DNA of 64,000 nt from a virus (IMGVR_UViG_3300002053_000019:1-64000), one strand, 5' to 3'. Positions 20,721 to 31,202 are shown, counted from the stretch's first letter. The notes: generated from the letters alone by a model not told the origin. Program-made: numbers and translations.

Positions 20721-22130
20721 ATGGAATATGATGTCACGACCGAACAAAAGCTAAGATCTTTTGAGAAGTTGTTTAATTACAGACCTAATAATTTGAAATT
20801 GGCAAATATGCATAAGAGCGATTCCAAGACTCGTTTGATTCTTGGAGGTAAAAGGTCTGGCAAAACAACTTTTGGAGTCGTAGAGTGTGCATGGGCTGGA
20901 TTAGGAATACACCCGTATTTGAGTTATCCAGAGCCTCCACTGAACATCCGAATTTGTACCACTTCATTGACATCAGGAATAAAGGGAATCATTCTTCCTA
21001 TGTTATATGATTGGATTCCCAAACATGCCATAAAGAAATATTGGGCAGACGACCATATCCTAGAATTAGTGAATGGTACTTTATTCGATCTCAAATCCTA
21101 CGAAATGGATTTGGATAAGTTTGAAGGTGTCGCAAGGCACTTGGTATGGATGGATGAGGAGCCTCCCAAAGCTATCTATCAATCAAATCAATTGCGTACT
21201 ATCGCAGCGGATTTAGGAATGGGCGAGATGGGAGGAAAGTTATTAATAACTTGTACTCCATTATACGGCATGACATGGTTATATTCTGACCTCTACGACA
21301 ATACGGAGGCCAAGCCACCTATTGTCGAACACTGTCATGTTACAATATTTGAGAATCCGACATTGCCTTTAGCCGCCATAGAAGCTGTAAAGAAAGATCC
21401 TGCTATGAAGGATAATCTTGAGGCAGCCCTGTATGGGCGATTCTTCTCCAGATCTGGCCTTGTTTATCCAGAATTTGGGGATAGAAATTTAATGAAGCCA
21501 ATAACAGAAATTCCTGATGATTGGCTAGTTGTAATGGGAATAGATCCTTCTGGAGGTAGACACCCACATGGTGTTGTATTCTGCGGACTTACGAAAAGCA
21601 ATATATGGGTTGTTTTTGATGAGGTACTTCAGACAGGGACTATTGATGAGTTGGTTAAAGAGATACAGAAAAGGCTCGGAAAAAGATTCCCGCCAAACTT
21701 AGTGGTGATGGATACTTCTGGCAAAGCGAAGCAAACTATCTCTGGAAAGAGTATTAAGGATATATTAGAAGCCCCTCCATACCGTTTGTACATAGAAGAT
21801 GCGAGTAAGGATATTGAGGCGGGGCGACTGACAATGACTCAGTTATTGGATCCTGGCAAAATGCCTGATGGTAAGTTAATGGAGCCGAAATTATATGTCA
21901 CTGAGAATTGCCACAACTTGAAGCGAGAATTCAGAAACTATATATGGGATAACTGGACTCCAAAGAAAGCGGATAAGTCGGACCCAAAGGAAAGACCGCT
22001 AAAGAAAGATGATCACTTGTTGGATGCTCTACGTTATGTCGTTATGCTTAACATTGTGTACCGACATCCAAAAATGACGTACAAACCAAAGCTTCCACAA
22101 GATGCTAGTAGGGTGACGGGATATTTCTAA
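20721..22130 (+). CDS. terL: terminase large subunit
   Basis: 469 residues. An N-terminal ATPase has Walker A GGKRSGKT (42-49), Walker B VWMDEE (142-147) and a coupling motif LLITCTPLYGMTW. The C-terminal RNase H-like nuclease has its first acidic residue in MGIDPSGG (Asp275), VVMDTSGK and the final HLLDALRY. It powers DNA translocation into the prohead and cuts the genome. It is separated from TerS by five genes, so the packaging pair is split. Confidence 0.95.
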   Translation: MEYDVTTEQKLRSFEKLFNYRPNNLKLANMHKSDSKTRLILGGKRSGKTTFGVVECAWAGLGIHPYLSYPEPPLNIRICTTSLTSGIKGIILPMLYDWIPKHAIKKYWADDHILELVNGTLFDLKSYEMDLDKFEGVARHLVWMDEEPPKAIYQSNQLRTIAADLGMGEMGGKLLITCTPLYGMTWLYSDLYDNTEAKPPIVEHCHVTIFENPTLPLAAIEAVKKDPAMKDNLEAALYGRFFSRSGLVYPEFGDRNLMKPITEIPDDWLVVMGIDPSGGRHPHGVVFCGLTKSNIWVVFDEVLQTGTIDELVKEIQKRLGKRFPPNLVVMDTSGKAKQTISGKSIKDILEAPPYRLYIEDASKDIEAGRLTMTQLLDPGKMPDGKLMEPKLYVTENCHNLKREFRNYIWDNWTPKKADKSDPKERPLKKDDHLLDALRYVVMLNIVYRHPKMTYKPKLPQDASRVTGYF

Positions 22131-22438
22131 TGCTTACAGGAAGAAATCCAGATACAGGAGAATTTCAGGAAGTATCAGTTACTAGTGGTGGAGAAGTCTT
22201 AATAACAGGAGACATTGAAGCCGCTGCTGGCCCTACTGATGTGTATAAAGCGTCGGATATAGATGAGGGAACTACTAGCTATTTTGGTTTTATTGATGCG
22301 GATGGAAATTGGTATATTTTGAAACTAACTGATACTCAAGCACGATATGCCGTTGGTACACCCCCAACATCCGCTTATACTGATGCCTGGACTGCTAGAG
22401 CTAGTCTAACTTATTATTATTTTTATGAGGTGTTTTAA
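22130..22438 (+). CDS. small virion-associated protein, 102 aa
   Basis: Begins inside the TerL stop. Contains YKASDIDEGTTSYFGFIDAD followed by GNWYILKLT, a beta-sandwich-like stretch frequent in uncharacterised phage structural proteins. Function unknown. Confidence 0.55.
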   Translation: MLTGRNPDTGEFQEVSVTSGGEVLITGDIEAAAGPTDVYKASDIDEGTTSYFGFIDADGNWYILKLTDTQARYAVGTPPTSAYTDAWTARASLTYYYFYEVF

Positions 22439-23998
22439 TTGGCAACACCAAGCTATACGACAGGATTAACAGGATTACTTCTTGAAATGCCAAGTACTTC
22501 AGGGTGGACAGCCCTTGGTGGTGGAGCTGGTGCATTAAATGCTCCTGAGACCGATGTTTTTATCCAAGGAGCAAATTGCATTGATAAAGGTTATTGGTCA
22601 TCTGCCATTAAAGGTATGATCTATAATATGGGATCTGACCAAGCTATTCCTGCTGACAATGCCCTTTACATATGGTTCCAATATACCGCTCCTCCTTCAT
22701 TAGATACAGAAGCTAATGGTGGAATCCGAGTAATAATTGGAAGTGGAACTGGTGATTATAATTATTGGTATGTAAAAGGGAAAGATACTTATACTTACGG
22801 TGGCTGGTTTTGTGCTGTAGTAGATCCTACTATCACTCCTGATAGTGCAGTTGGTTCTCCAACAGGTGCTCATCAATATTTTGGTGGAGTAGCAAATCTC
22901 CCTGGAGATGGTCCTAGTAAAGGGTATCCTTGGTGTATAGATGCTTTTAGATACGGAAGAGACTTTTATATAGGGAATGGAGAAGATGGAGACGAAGCTA
23001 CTTTTGCGGGAGCAGCGGCTACAAATGATTTATCTGGAAATAGGTATGGACAATTCCAGGCAATAGATGGTGGATATTTAATGCAGTGCCGCCTAGTTAT
23101 TGGGACTGCGACTTCTGCTGTGTATTTTGAGGATGCAAATACTCAAGTAATTATAGCCAATACTAAAAGAGTTTGTGCTGATTTTAATAAACTCGAAGTT
23201 AATAATGCTTCAAGTTATGTATCTTGGACAGCAATTTCATTCTTAGCTCTTGGAACAGTTTCAAGAGGTGATTTTGAAGCGGTAGATGACGCTGATATAA
23301 ATATAGATTCCTGTACTTTTACGGATATGGGAACCTTCCTATTTAAAAGCAATAGTGCAATCGATAACACTACCTTTAGACGATGCGGCCAGGTTACACA
23401 GAATTCAGCTGAATTTGGTGGATGTATATTTGCTAATTCTTATGCTGCAATAGCTTTGTGTGCCAATGATCCCTCAAAACTTACTGATTGCTCGTGGACT
23501 TCAACTGGAACTGGTCATGGTATTGAATTTACTACTACAGGTGAATACACATTCAATGGAAATTCATTCAGTAATTATGGAGCAGATGAAACAACTGATG
23601 CGGCCATCTATAATAATTCAGGTGGGCTAATCACTCTAAACATTGGTGGTGGAGGGGATGGTAGTCCGACAGTTCGAAATGGATCAGGAGCCTCTACAGT
23701 ACTTTGTGCTGGATTAGTCACATTAACATTAACAAACGTGTTCTCTGGCAGTGACGTAAGGATTTTCGACCAAGCTGGACCACCTCCAAATATCTTAGCT
23801 TCGGCAGATCCTTTTACTGCAGCTGGATCAACAGGGAATTTCGAATATTCTTATACATATTCTCCTGATACATATGTGGATGTTGTAATTCATAAAGAAG
23901 ATAAACAATGGTATTTTATTAACGATTATTTATTGGGGAATGCAGATGCTAGCATCCCAATTTCCCAGTTAACTGATAGACAATACACAAACCCTTAA
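22439..23998 (+). CDS. beta-helix structural protein, 519 aa
   Basis: TTG start with GAGGTG upstream. The C-terminal half is a run of short strands with N/T/S/C-rich turns (CTFTDMGTFLFKSNSAIDNT; GIEFTTTGEYTFNGNSFSNY) typical of a right-handed parallel beta-helix, as in tailspikes and surface virion proteins. No enzymatic residues can be assigned. Confidence 0.55.
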   Translation: MATPSYTTGLTGLLLEMPSTSGWTALGGGAGALNAPETDVFIQGANCIDKGYWSSAIKGMIYNMGSDQAIPADNALYIWFQYTAPPSLDTEANGGIRVIIGSGTGDYNYWYVKGKDTYTYGGWFCAVVDPTITPDSAVGSPTGAHQYFGGVANLPGDGPSKGYPWCIDAFRYGRDFYIGNGEDGDEATFAGAAATNDLSGNRYGQFQAIDGGYLMQCRLVIGTATSAVYFEDANTQVIIANTKRVCADFNKLEVNNASSYVSWTAISFLALGTVSRGDFEAVDDADINIDSCTFTDMGTFLFKSNSAIDNTTFRRCGQVTQNSAEFGGCIFANSYAAIALCANDPSKLTDCSWTSTGTGHGIEFTTTGEYTFNGNSFSNYGADETTDAAIYNNSGGLITLNIGGGGDGSPTVRNGSGASTVLCAGLVTLTLTNVFSGSDVRIFDQAGPPPNILASADPFTAAGSTGNFEYSYTYSPDTYVDVVIHKEDKQWYFINDYLLGNADASIPISQLTDRQYTNP

Positions 23999-24014
23999 GG
24001 AGGTTGAATAAACT

Positions 24015-25598
24015 ATGGCAATTATGGTTGATCCCGATTATTTAAATGACGGGACAGAAATTATTATTACTCCAGCTAGTAAGACTGTGCAGCTAGTAGA
24101 AACTGGCAATCTGACGAGTGATGGAGTAACTATCAAATGTGTTTATTCGAAATTGAAGGAACTATGGAAAACGAATAATACATACATAAAGTATGCATTT
24201 CCTATGACTCCAATTACGGACGAGCAGTTTGAAATGGTTAATGACTGGGATTGGGCAGATAGTACTACACGATACCTACTTAGAACTGGTGGGTGGGCTG
24301 TTAAGAATACTGGTGGAATTTCTACCGCAGAATGGTCTGGTATTGTAGGACTAGGTAGCCTTGAATCAGATGCTCAGGTATACTTTCAGCAAGGCTTAGC
24401 AGGAGCAGCAGGAAGTGCTGCATCTAATTTCCAATTAACAGGGCAAGTAAATCAGGCTATCCAAGTTTATGCATCTGGTGGGGATGATTTTAGATCATAC
24501 TTAAAATTATTCTGTCGACATTGGGGATATTCGTTTGCTCAAGTTGAAATAGATGATATTGGTGTTTCAACTCTTACTTATCAGGCATATCGATTCCCAT
24601 TGACTCATGTAGCAGATCCTAAAGTTACTCAACCAATGTCAGCGATGTCTGCATCTCCATATACCGATATTAGTGCTGCTTGGTATTCGGCCGCTCAGCA
24701 AAGAGATATTGGAGGAACAAATCGTGATTTCCACGTCATAATTGATGCTTCTGATGAAAACCTTGAAGATGCATATATGAGAATACAGTATTTATTGCTA
24801 TCAGGTGGAAATATTAATACTGGCGGAACTTATGGAACAGTAGTTGGAGACACAGCAGATCACCTGTTACATTTTACTGGAGACACTCTATATACAGAAT
24901 TCTATTCTATTGAACCTACTGGTGGAACATATATAGATAATTTCCAAACTGATGACATCAATCGACTAATCTTTGTAGATGATACTGGAACAGAACGGCA
25001 ATTCCCATATACTGCAGTCCTTACGCTTCAGTTTGGAGCTAATGTCTACGGCGATTCTAATTCTAAATATTGGGTATATTTTACGGATATTCCAAGTGGT
25101 AATTATGGAGATTCGGATGCTTATTTAGTTAATACAGATAATTATGTTGCTACTGTTGCTAGAGCACGTAATTCTAATACCGCATACTTAACTGCAGCCA
25201 ATGCTCATGGATTGTCTGCTGAGGATGGTATCGAAGTAGTGGATGTTGGTGGAGCTGGATATAATGGTGTATGGATAGTTTTAGATACTCCAAGTAACAC
25301 TGAACTATCTTATGCTTGTACAGCTGGAGATGAAAGTTATACTGCTGATACTGATGGAACAATCTATGAGCAAATGGCTGGTAAAGTATGGGGACAATCC
25401 TCTGTTCAGAAATCATTTGCCTATGATACTAATAGCCAGGGTGGAAGAACATCTGGTTCTAATGCAGACGTAACTGCGGTATCTATTGGCCTATCGTCTT
25501 CTCAGTTTGTTCTAGCAACTGGAACTATTCAGAGAAGTACTGCCAACTCGGTTTCATTGGTTTCGGCCTTGGAAAGAAACTACCAGAATCCTGCATAA
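24015..25598 (+). CDS. virion structural protein, 527 aa
   Basis: Begins after AAGGAGGTTGAATAAACT. Beta-rich with Gly/Thr/Ser repeats, hydrophobic strands and aromatic turns (TGGWAVKNTGGISTAEWSGI). Gene order before the portal suggests a capsid/neck-associated or fibre protein. I do not recognise a family with certainty. Confidence 0.55.
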   Translation: MAIMVDPDYLNDGTEIIITPASKTVQLVETGNLTSDGVTIKCVYSKLKELWKTNNTYIKYAFPMTPITDEQFEMVNDWDWADSTTRYLLRTGGWAVKNTGGISTAEWSGIVGLGSLESDAQVYFQQGLAGAAGSAASNFQLTGQVNQAIQVYASGGDDFRSYLKLFCRHWGYSFAQVEIDDIGVSTLTYQAYRFPLTHVADPKVTQPMSAMSASPYTDISAAWYSAAQQRDIGGTNRDFHVIIDASDENLEDAYMRIQYLLLSGGNINTGGTYGTVVGDTADHLLHFTGDTLYTEFYSIEPTGGTYIDNFQTDDINRLIFVDDTGTERQFPYTAVLTLQFGANVYGDSNSKYWVYFTDIPSGNYGDSDAYLVNTDNYVATVARARNSNTAYLTAANAHGLSAEDGIEVVDVGGAGYNGVWIVLDTPSNTELSYACTAGDESYTADTDGTIYEQMAGKVWGQSSVQKSFAYDTNSQGGRTSGSNADVTAVSIGLSSSQFVLATGTIQRSTANSVSLVSALERNYQNPA

Positions 25599-25611
25599 CT
25601 AGGAGGATGGC

Positions 25612-26064
25612 ATGGCGTATACTTTCGATGGTACTAATAAAATTATCACGTACTCTATTGGAACAACTGCAATAGATGTGAAAGATATCTATTCCAGATG
25701 GAAGAATTGGGTCCAAGATGAAGGAAGTATGTATCTAAAAGCTATAGATATTGTTGGTGGGGATCCAGTTGATGAAATTAATGGGATTTATATTTCTACG
25801 TATGTATTTCTTATAAATGGTTGGAGGATTCGGCCAGCAGAGGAGAATCATAAGGTAAAAGTACATAGTGGGATCCTACTGACTGATATTGGAGAAAGTC
25901 CCTTTATCTCAACTGTAGGAAGTTATAATGTACTTGTAGAGTATTCACAGCCAGTTACTTCACAGACTGTAATGCTAGAAACGGGAATTAGTGGATTAAC
26001 ACAGGAAGAAAGTGAACAGTTATTTAAAGCATTAACTACTGCAAAATTCTTGGCTTTGAAATAG
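25612..26064 (+). CDS. virion structural protein, 150 aa
   Basis: Beta-rich (NKIITYSIGTTAIDVKDIYS; GSYNVLVEYSQPVTSQTVML) with a short C-terminal helix rich in Glu. Strong SD (AGGAGGATGGC). Probably works with the neighbouring structural proteins. Confidence 0.55.
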   Translation: MAYTFDGTNKIITYSIGTTAIDVKDIYSRWKNWVQDEGSMYLKAIDIVGGDPVDEINGIYISTYVFLINGWRIRPAEENHKVKVHSGILLTDIGESPFISTVGSYNVLVEYSQPVTSQTVMLETGISGLTQEESEQLFKALTTAKFLALK

Positions 26065-26072
26065 GAGTACTG

Positions 26073-26432
26073 ATGAATTGGTTATATAATATATTATCTC
26101 CTAGAAATGAATTAGAATCGATAGAAGCGATGCTGGTCCACAGATTACCAGAATTCTTATACACGTCAGTTCCTGATATAGCGTTTCCTGAGCCGACGAC
26201 CAGTGAATTGTTAAATAACTTGATTAGACATGATTTTATTATACATCCTTCGACAGGGAATGTTATGACCGCATGGGATGTTAATAAAGTAGTAAAAGAT
26301 AATTTAAAAACTATCTCCCATAATATGGCTTTAGAGTCACAAGTTGTGGAGAAAATCAAACCTATTCTTACGCGAGGTCTTCTTCCGGAATACCAATCAC
26401 CAGGATGGGCACGATTTCTAAGATATTTGTAG
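26073..26432 (+). CDS. hypothetical protein, 119 aa
   Basis: Mixed helical protein with TSVPDIAFPEPTTSELLNNL. Not recognised. It sits directly before the portal gene and may aid neck assembly. Confidence 0.5.
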   Translation: MNWLYNILSPRNELESIEAMLVHRLPEFLYTSVPDIAFPEPTTSELLNNLIRHDFIIHPSTGNVMTAWDVNKVVKDNLKTISHNMALESQVVEKIKPILTRGLLPEYQSPGWARFLRYL

Positions 26433-26443
26433 GAGGTTTAATA

Positions 26444-26653
26444 ATGCCGAAGAAGAGCGATAACGAAATGAATGGAGAACAATCATACATATCTAAGATT
26501 GAAAGTGCAGCTAGAAAAAAGATGTATGATTTTCTAGGGTGGAAGAAAGAACAAGGCCCAGAAGCTCCAAGGGCTTGGAGAGCAAGAAAAGAACAAGGTC
26601 CAGGATTCTGGGGAGCAGATATTGGAGTTTCAGAAGAGAAAAAGAAAAAGTAA
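26444..26653 (+). CDS. hypothetical basic protein, 69 aa
   Basis: Start at 26444 follows TAGGAGGTTTAATA; a longer frame is rejected. Highly charged, with a near-repeat of KEQGP(EAPRAWRAR/GFWGAD) and a Lys-rich end. Function unknown. Confidence 0.55.
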   Translation: MPKKSDNEMNGEQSYISKIESAARKKMYDFLGWKKEQGPEAPRAWRARKEQGPGFWGADIGVSEEKKKK

Positions 26654-26663
26654 GGGGTAAATT

Positions 26664-28466
26664 ATGCCTATAATTGCTGCGCATCAAGGAATGATGTCCG
26701 ACGTCCCATTGAAAGAGGATCCAGCTACACATATTGCTAACCTGTATCTATCTGGAAAACAGTGGCGTCAGGCAACGGAAGATAGGTGGAAGAGATTCTA
26801 TAAACTCTACCGAAGTTATAGAGACGCAAGTTCCCATCCGTTTAAAAGTAACATCTTTGTTCCTTATATATTTTCTATTGTGGAAAGTTTAGTTCCAAAG
26901 ATGTTGGGTACGGTATTTAATACTAGGCCGATCATATCAATCCAGCCTAGAAAGGGAAGAACAGTTGGCCTCTGTAAGTTATTGGAATCATTACTGGAAT
27001 ATCAACTAGACGAAGAGCAATTAGAGTTCTTCTCTAAGATTTTGGAGTTCTTCAAAGAGACTTGTATTTATGGAACTGCATTCATGAAAGTAATTCCAAG
27101 ATTTAATGATGATGAGTTAGTTTCTTTCAACTATATAGATTTAGAACCAATTGACCTATTTAATATATTTCCTGATTACCGTGCCAAATCGATACGGCGG
27201 ATGAAATATATAATTCAGCTATCCTATATGGACTTGGATGAACTACAACATATGGAGAAACAAGGGTTCTACAAGAATGTAAAGGAAGTAGGAAATATAT
27301 TAGAGGCTAATATGAATATTGATGAGGCTAAACGACAAAGGTTGGCTTCAGTCGGAATCTTAGATGAGTATGGATTCGATGCACAGCGTAAAACAGTTGA
27401 AGTTTTAGAATATTGGGACAGAGATAAGATTTATGTAATCGGCGGAAGAAAAGTAATTCTTAAGGAAGAGGATAACCCATTTAGCGGCTTGTTGCCCTAT
27501 ATAATGGCAAGATATGTACCAGTTCAACACGAACTATATGGAATTGGAATCCCAGAAGTCGCAGAATCTTTACAAGAAGAACTTAATACTGTACGTAATC
27601 AGAGAATGGACAATGTTAATTTAATCATTAATCGAATGTTTGTTGCTCATAAATACGCAGACATTGACTTTGACCAATTAGTATCATATCCAGGAAATGT
27701 AATCTTAACTAATAACATGGATGCCGTAAAGCCTTTAGATACAAGAGACATTACCAAATCGGCCTACATGGAAGAAGAAATTATTAAGAGAGACATAGAT
27801 AACGCTACTGGAGAATTTGCTTATTCGCGAGGAGAAGCACCAGAAAGACGAGAAACAGCAACAGGAATAGTTAGACTGCAGCAAGCCGCTAATATTAGAT
27901 TTGACACAATAGTGAAATCATTAGAGTTTACTGTACTACGACATATCGCTAAGATGTTCTTATGGTTAGATTACCACTTCTTGTCACCAGAAGCGATGGC
28001 TAAAATTGTTGGGCAAGAAGAATTCATGAAGTATAATGGAATAGAGTTTTATAATCAGGATATAGAAGATGTTTTAAAGCAGTATAACTTCCAGCCTATG
28101 GGCTCCGCTACTACGGCTGTAAAAGAAGTACGAATCCAGCAAATGATGCAAGCCTATAGATTGTTTAATATGGATCCAATGATCAATCAGTTAGCATTAA
28201 GGAGAATGGTCCTTAGTGCATTGGAAATCAAGAATGAAGACGAATTACTTCAGCCACCTCCCATGATGGGACCAGGAGCAGGAATGCCTGGAATGATGGG
28301 GCCTGGACAAGCTGGTCCTGGCGGGGTACAAGCTCCAGCTCCTCCTCAAGCTCCGCAACCTGGTCAGAAGGCTATCCCAGCAGAACGGCAAATGGCCGAA
28401 ATGATGAGGGTAGCTGGTGGTGGCCTTATCAAAGGAGGCCCGACGTTTCCTCAAAACGTGGGCTAA
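26664..28466 (+). CDS. portal protein
   Basis: 600 residues. The N-terminal clip/wing region (WKRFYKLYRSYRDASSHPFK then SNIFVPYIFSIVESLVPKML) is the portal signature, with GTAFMKVIPRF and LLEYQLDEEQ segments. The central helical stem and crown are followed by a Gly/Pro/Met-rich C-terminus (PGAGMPGMMGPGQAGPG). It forms the dodecameric DNA entry vertex with TerL. Length fits podovirus-type portals. Confidence 0.88.
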   Translation: MPIIAAHQGMMSDVPLKEDPATHIANLYLSGKQWRQATEDRWKRFYKLYRSYRDASSHPFKSNIFVPYIFSIVESLVPKMLGTVFNTRPIISIQPRKGRTVGLCKLLESLLEYQLDEEQLEFFSKILEFFKETCIYGTAFMKVIPRFNDDELVSFNYIDLEPIDLFNIFPDYRAKSIRRMKYIIQLSYMDLDELQHMEKQGFYKNVKEVGNILEANMNIDEAKRQRLASVGILDEYGFDAQRKTVEVLEYWDRDKIYVIGGRKVILKEEDNPFSGLLPYIMARYVPVQHELYGIGIPEVAESLQEELNTVRNQRMDNVNLIINRMFVAHKYADIDFDQLVSYPGNVILTNNMDAVKPLDTRDITKSAYMEEEIIKRDIDNATGEFAYSRGEAPERRETATGIVRLQQAANIRFDTIVKSLEFTVLRHIAKMFLWLDYHFLSPEAMAKIVGQEEFMKYNGIEFYNQDIEDVLKQYNFQPMGSATTAVKEVRIQQMMQAYRLFNMDPMINQLALRRMVLSALEIKNEDELLQPPPMMGPGAGMPGMMGPGQAGPGGVQAPAPPQAPQPGQKAIPAERQMAEMMRVAGGGLIKGGPTFPQNVG

Positions 28467-28480
28467 TATAGGAGACTAAT

Positions 28481-28798
28481 ATGCCAAAAAGCAGATTAGA
28501 AATGGTAATGGCTGATGAAGCTACTAAAGTAGATGACTCAGCTAAACTACGGCAGCAAGCCGATGAATTTTATGCCTTGAAAGTCACGCTCGATAGTCGT
28601 GGCTGGAAAGAGATTATTGGTAAGTATCTAGCAAACCGCCTAGATCTTAACAGATTTCTCCAAACTAAAACAACTCAAGAAAGGCACGAAATGTATGGTG
28701 CTCTTAACGAGGTGCAAGAATTTATAAGTTTCTTAGAACAGAAACTCAAAGATGGAGAAAAGGCAGTTATGGTACTTAACCGAAGGGAGGAAAAATGA
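28481..28798 (+). CDS. hypothetical helical protein, 105 aa
   Basis: Helical, charged protein (KLRQQADEFYALKVTLDSRG) with an overlap of the scaffold start at its end. Position between portal and scaffold suggests a head-assembly accessory; no family known. Confidence 0.55.
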   Translation: MPKSRLEMVMADEATKVDDSAKLRQQADEFYALKVTLDSRGWKEIIGKYLANRLDLNRFLQTKTTQERHEMYGALNEVQEFISFLEQKLKDGEKAVMVLNRREEK

Positions 28799-29895
28799 GT
28801 AAAACAATGGACGACTTACAAAGTCAAGTTAACGACATGCAGATGGGTCTAACTTCGGACGACGATCTGCAAGCCCTGTTCGATGGTCTACCAGAAGTGG
28901 GAACGACTGAACCCGTACAGGCTGCTTCGGCGGGAGATAATCCGCCAACACCTCCGGCCCCTGAGCCAACCCCTGCTCCTGCGCCAGCTCCGGCCCCACA
29001 GCCGACGCCTGCGCCGAAGCCAGAACCTACTCCGGCACCAACGCCGGATCCGACCCAGGGAAAACCGCCCGTTTCTGATGTGCCTGACAAATTCAGAGAC
29101 GTGGATGTGCAAGCTTCATTGAATAAAGCCGTAAAATCGTATGAGGAATTAGAAGCTCGGCACGCAGCTCAAGAAAAAGAGCTAGCAAATTTGAGGAAAC
29201 TAGTTGGTCAATTGACTACTGGTACTACTCCTCAGCCGACTCCTAGCGTACCTACACAGGTTCCGGTAGCGACACCGACAGTAGTGGACGAGGAAATTCC
29301 CGATTCGGATTACTTCGAAAAACCCAATGAAGCTGTAGGCAAAAAGGTCCTTCAGGATCTTAATAAATATGCTCCTGAATTGATCGCTAAGAAGATCATG
29401 GAGTATCACGATTGGAATACCCGCCAGATGATACTTCGAGATTTTCGAAGGGAACATCCAGATTTCGATAATTATGTTCAGGATATTCTACAAATCGCTC
29501 AGGCTCGGCCTGATATAGATAGATTACCTCCTGATCAATCATTGCCTATGTTATATGATTTAGCTAAAGAAAGAGCTAGATTAAAACTTGAGACAATGAA
29601 GAGAGATCTAGGTATTCCTGAGATAACGCCTGCGCCTCAACCTGCACCAGCCCCCGCACCTTCAACAGAAGAGATAGCGAAGATGGTTCAGGCTAGGTTG
29701 ATCGAAGAAATCAATCGACGAAGACGCGCTTCAGGCATCACTGGAGCAGAAGGAACGCCCCCTGTGAATCCACAGGATAGAGCAACTCCGGCTCCGAAAC
29801 CACAAGAGAAAACCTACGGTGAAGAGGTTTTCGATAGAATGATGGCTACTAAACCAAAGCATCCTGATGATATATTGGGAACTGCGAGGTTATAA
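28795..29895 (+). CDS. scaffolding-like protein, Pro-rich
   Basis: 366 residues with a long Pro/Ala tract (PTPAPAPAPAPQPTPAPK, about residues 55-85), a coiled-coil stretch (ARHAAQEKELANLRKLVGQL), an acidic middle and a second Pro/Ala linker before a basic C-terminus. Extended, low-complexity, and directly before the capsid gene: typical of a scaffold. No protease domain is visible. Confidence 0.65.
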   Translation: MSKTMDDLQSQVNDMQMGLTSDDDLQALFDGLPEVGTTEPVQAASAGDNPPTPPAPEPTPAPAPAPAPQPTPAPKPEPTPAPTPDPTQGKPPVSDVPDKFRDVDVQASLNKAVKSYEELEARHAAQEKELANLRKLVGQLTTGTTPQPTPSVPTQVPVATPTVVDEEIPDSDYFEKPNEAVGKKVLQDLNKYAPELIAKKIMEYHDWNTRQMILRDFRREHPDFDNYVQDILQIAQARPDIDRLPPDQSLPMLYDLAKERARLKLETMKRDLGIPEITPAPQPAPAPAPSTEEIAKMVQARLIEEINRRRRASGITGAEGTPPVNPQDRATPAPKPQEKTYGEEVFDRMMATKPKHPDDILGTARL

Positions 29896-29939
29896 GCTAT
29901 CACTTGCACATTTTATAAAGAGGAGGTGCTTCATAGACT

Positions 29940-31127
29940 ATGGCAGTGACCGTTATTTCTGGTGCAACCGGAAGTTTAGGAACTAATGCTATTTTAGCAG
30001 CTCAGAAAGTTGTTGACATTAGCGATAAGATCTACTTACTGGAACCCAACGCGGCTCCTTTATATGTTCTTGTTTCTAAGTTAGGGAAAGACGTTACTAT
30101 CAATCCAGCTTTTAGTTGGTTGGAAGACGAGCTTCAGCCCTCTTGGACAACTCTTGCAGTTTCAGCAGCAGCAGGCGATGGCACTCTGACGGCGTCTAAC
30201 GGATACGTTAATAAATTTGATCTGTTGAAAGTCCCTTCTACGGGCGAGGTTATGCTTGCTCATACAGTGTCTTCGACAGCAGTTCAGGTTTATCGTGCGT
30301 ACGGTACGACAATCGCAGCGTGCGCTGATGCTGGTGTTGATATCCTAATTCTTGGTCCAGCTTTTGCAGAAGGTTCTCTTGGAACAGACCTTGCAACCGT
30401 AACAACCCAGACAAATGAGGTATGGAATTATACTCAGTTGTTTAGAAAGTCCTGCGAAGTAACTCGTACATTGGCTAATACCGAGCTCTATGGTGGGCCC
30501 GAAAGGAACAACCAGAGGAGAAAGAAAGGTATCGAGCTTATGCGAGATTTCGAAAGGATGTTCTTGTTCGGCGAAGGACTCCAAGATACTGGTGCTGGTA
30601 AAGACACTAACCTAACCCATGCGCGTAGGACAATGAGAGGAGTAGATTCTTTTATTGCTTCTAATGCGACTGCGGCAGGCGGAGTTCTTACCGAATCAGA
30701 ATTTGAGGCTTTCTTGCGAACCGTATTTCGGTACGGCGGATCATCCAGGTATTTGTTCTGCGCTCCCCTGATCCTTTCAGTGATCAGCCAGTGGGCACAG
30801 GGTAAACTCCAGATGTTCCCTAAGGACAAGAGTTATGGTGTTGCTATTACTCAGTATCTGTCTCCTCAGGGCTCAGTGAATTTGATTCGTGAGTTCATGT
30901 TGGAGAATGCTGGTGGAGTTTCTAGTGTTTCCTACTATGGCGGATATGCCTTTGCACTCGCTCTAGAAGAGATCAGGTATCGTTACCTGCAGAACAGAGA
31001 TGTTCAGCTTGAAACTGATATCCAGGCTCCTGGGGACGATTCGTTCAAAGATCAGTATATCTGCGAAGTTAGTATGGAATTTCGTCAGCAGAGAATGCAC
31101 GGAAAACTTACTGGCGTGACTGGTTAA
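29940..31127 (+). CDS. major capsid protein (SU10/DUF5309-like, HK97 fold)
   Basis: 395 residues. The sequence contains FSWLEDELQPSW near residue 58, the NEVWNYTQLFRKSCEVTRTL block and SSRYLFCAPLILSVISQWAQ, which recall the SU10/DUF5309 capsid family of podovirus-like phages. It forms the icosahedral shell. The strong SD GAGGAGG fits high expression. A hairpin follows the gene. Confidence 0.82.
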   Translation: MAVTVISGATGSLGTNAILAAQKVVDISDKIYLLEPNAAPLYVLVSKLGKDVTINPAFSWLEDELQPSWTTLAVSAAAGDGTLTASNGYVNKFDLLKVPSTGEVMLAHTVSSTAVQVYRAYGTTIAACADAGVDILILGPAFAEGSLGTDLATVTTQTNEVWNYTQLFRKSCEVTRTLANTELYGGPERNNQRRKKGIELMRDFERMFLFGEGLQDTGAGKDTNLTHARRTMRGVDSFIASNATAAGGVLTESEFEAFLRTVFRYGGSSRYLFCAPLILSVISQWAQGKLQMFPKDKSYGVAITQYLSPQGSVNLIREFMLENAGGVSSVSYYGGYAFALALEEIRYRYLQNRDVQLETDIQAPGDDSFKDQYICEVSMEFRQQRMHGKLTGVTG

Positions 31128-31177
31128 TTCTAGTTATTCCAAGTTTTCTTTAGCATAGATACTATAGATTTATTGCT

Positions 31178-31202
31178 CCATTAGCGAAAGGGCGTCTAAT
31201 GG
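31178..31202 (+). terminator. hairpin downstream of the capsid gene
   Basis: CCATTAG and CTAATGG form a 7-bp stem around an 11-base loop with a further CG/CG pair. No T-run follows, so it may be an mRNA-stabilising or weak termination element that limits read-through from the abundant capsid transcript. Confidence 0.45.

Noticed and set aside
28960-29050. Possible DNA tandem repeat in the scaffold-like gene
   Set aside because: It is the Pro/Ala codon tract of a disordered protein segment, not an array of spaced repeats; no CRISPR is present in the window.
31128-31177. Possible additional gene after the capsid
   Set aside because: Only short frames without SD; the stretch is best read as a transcript tail before the hairpin.
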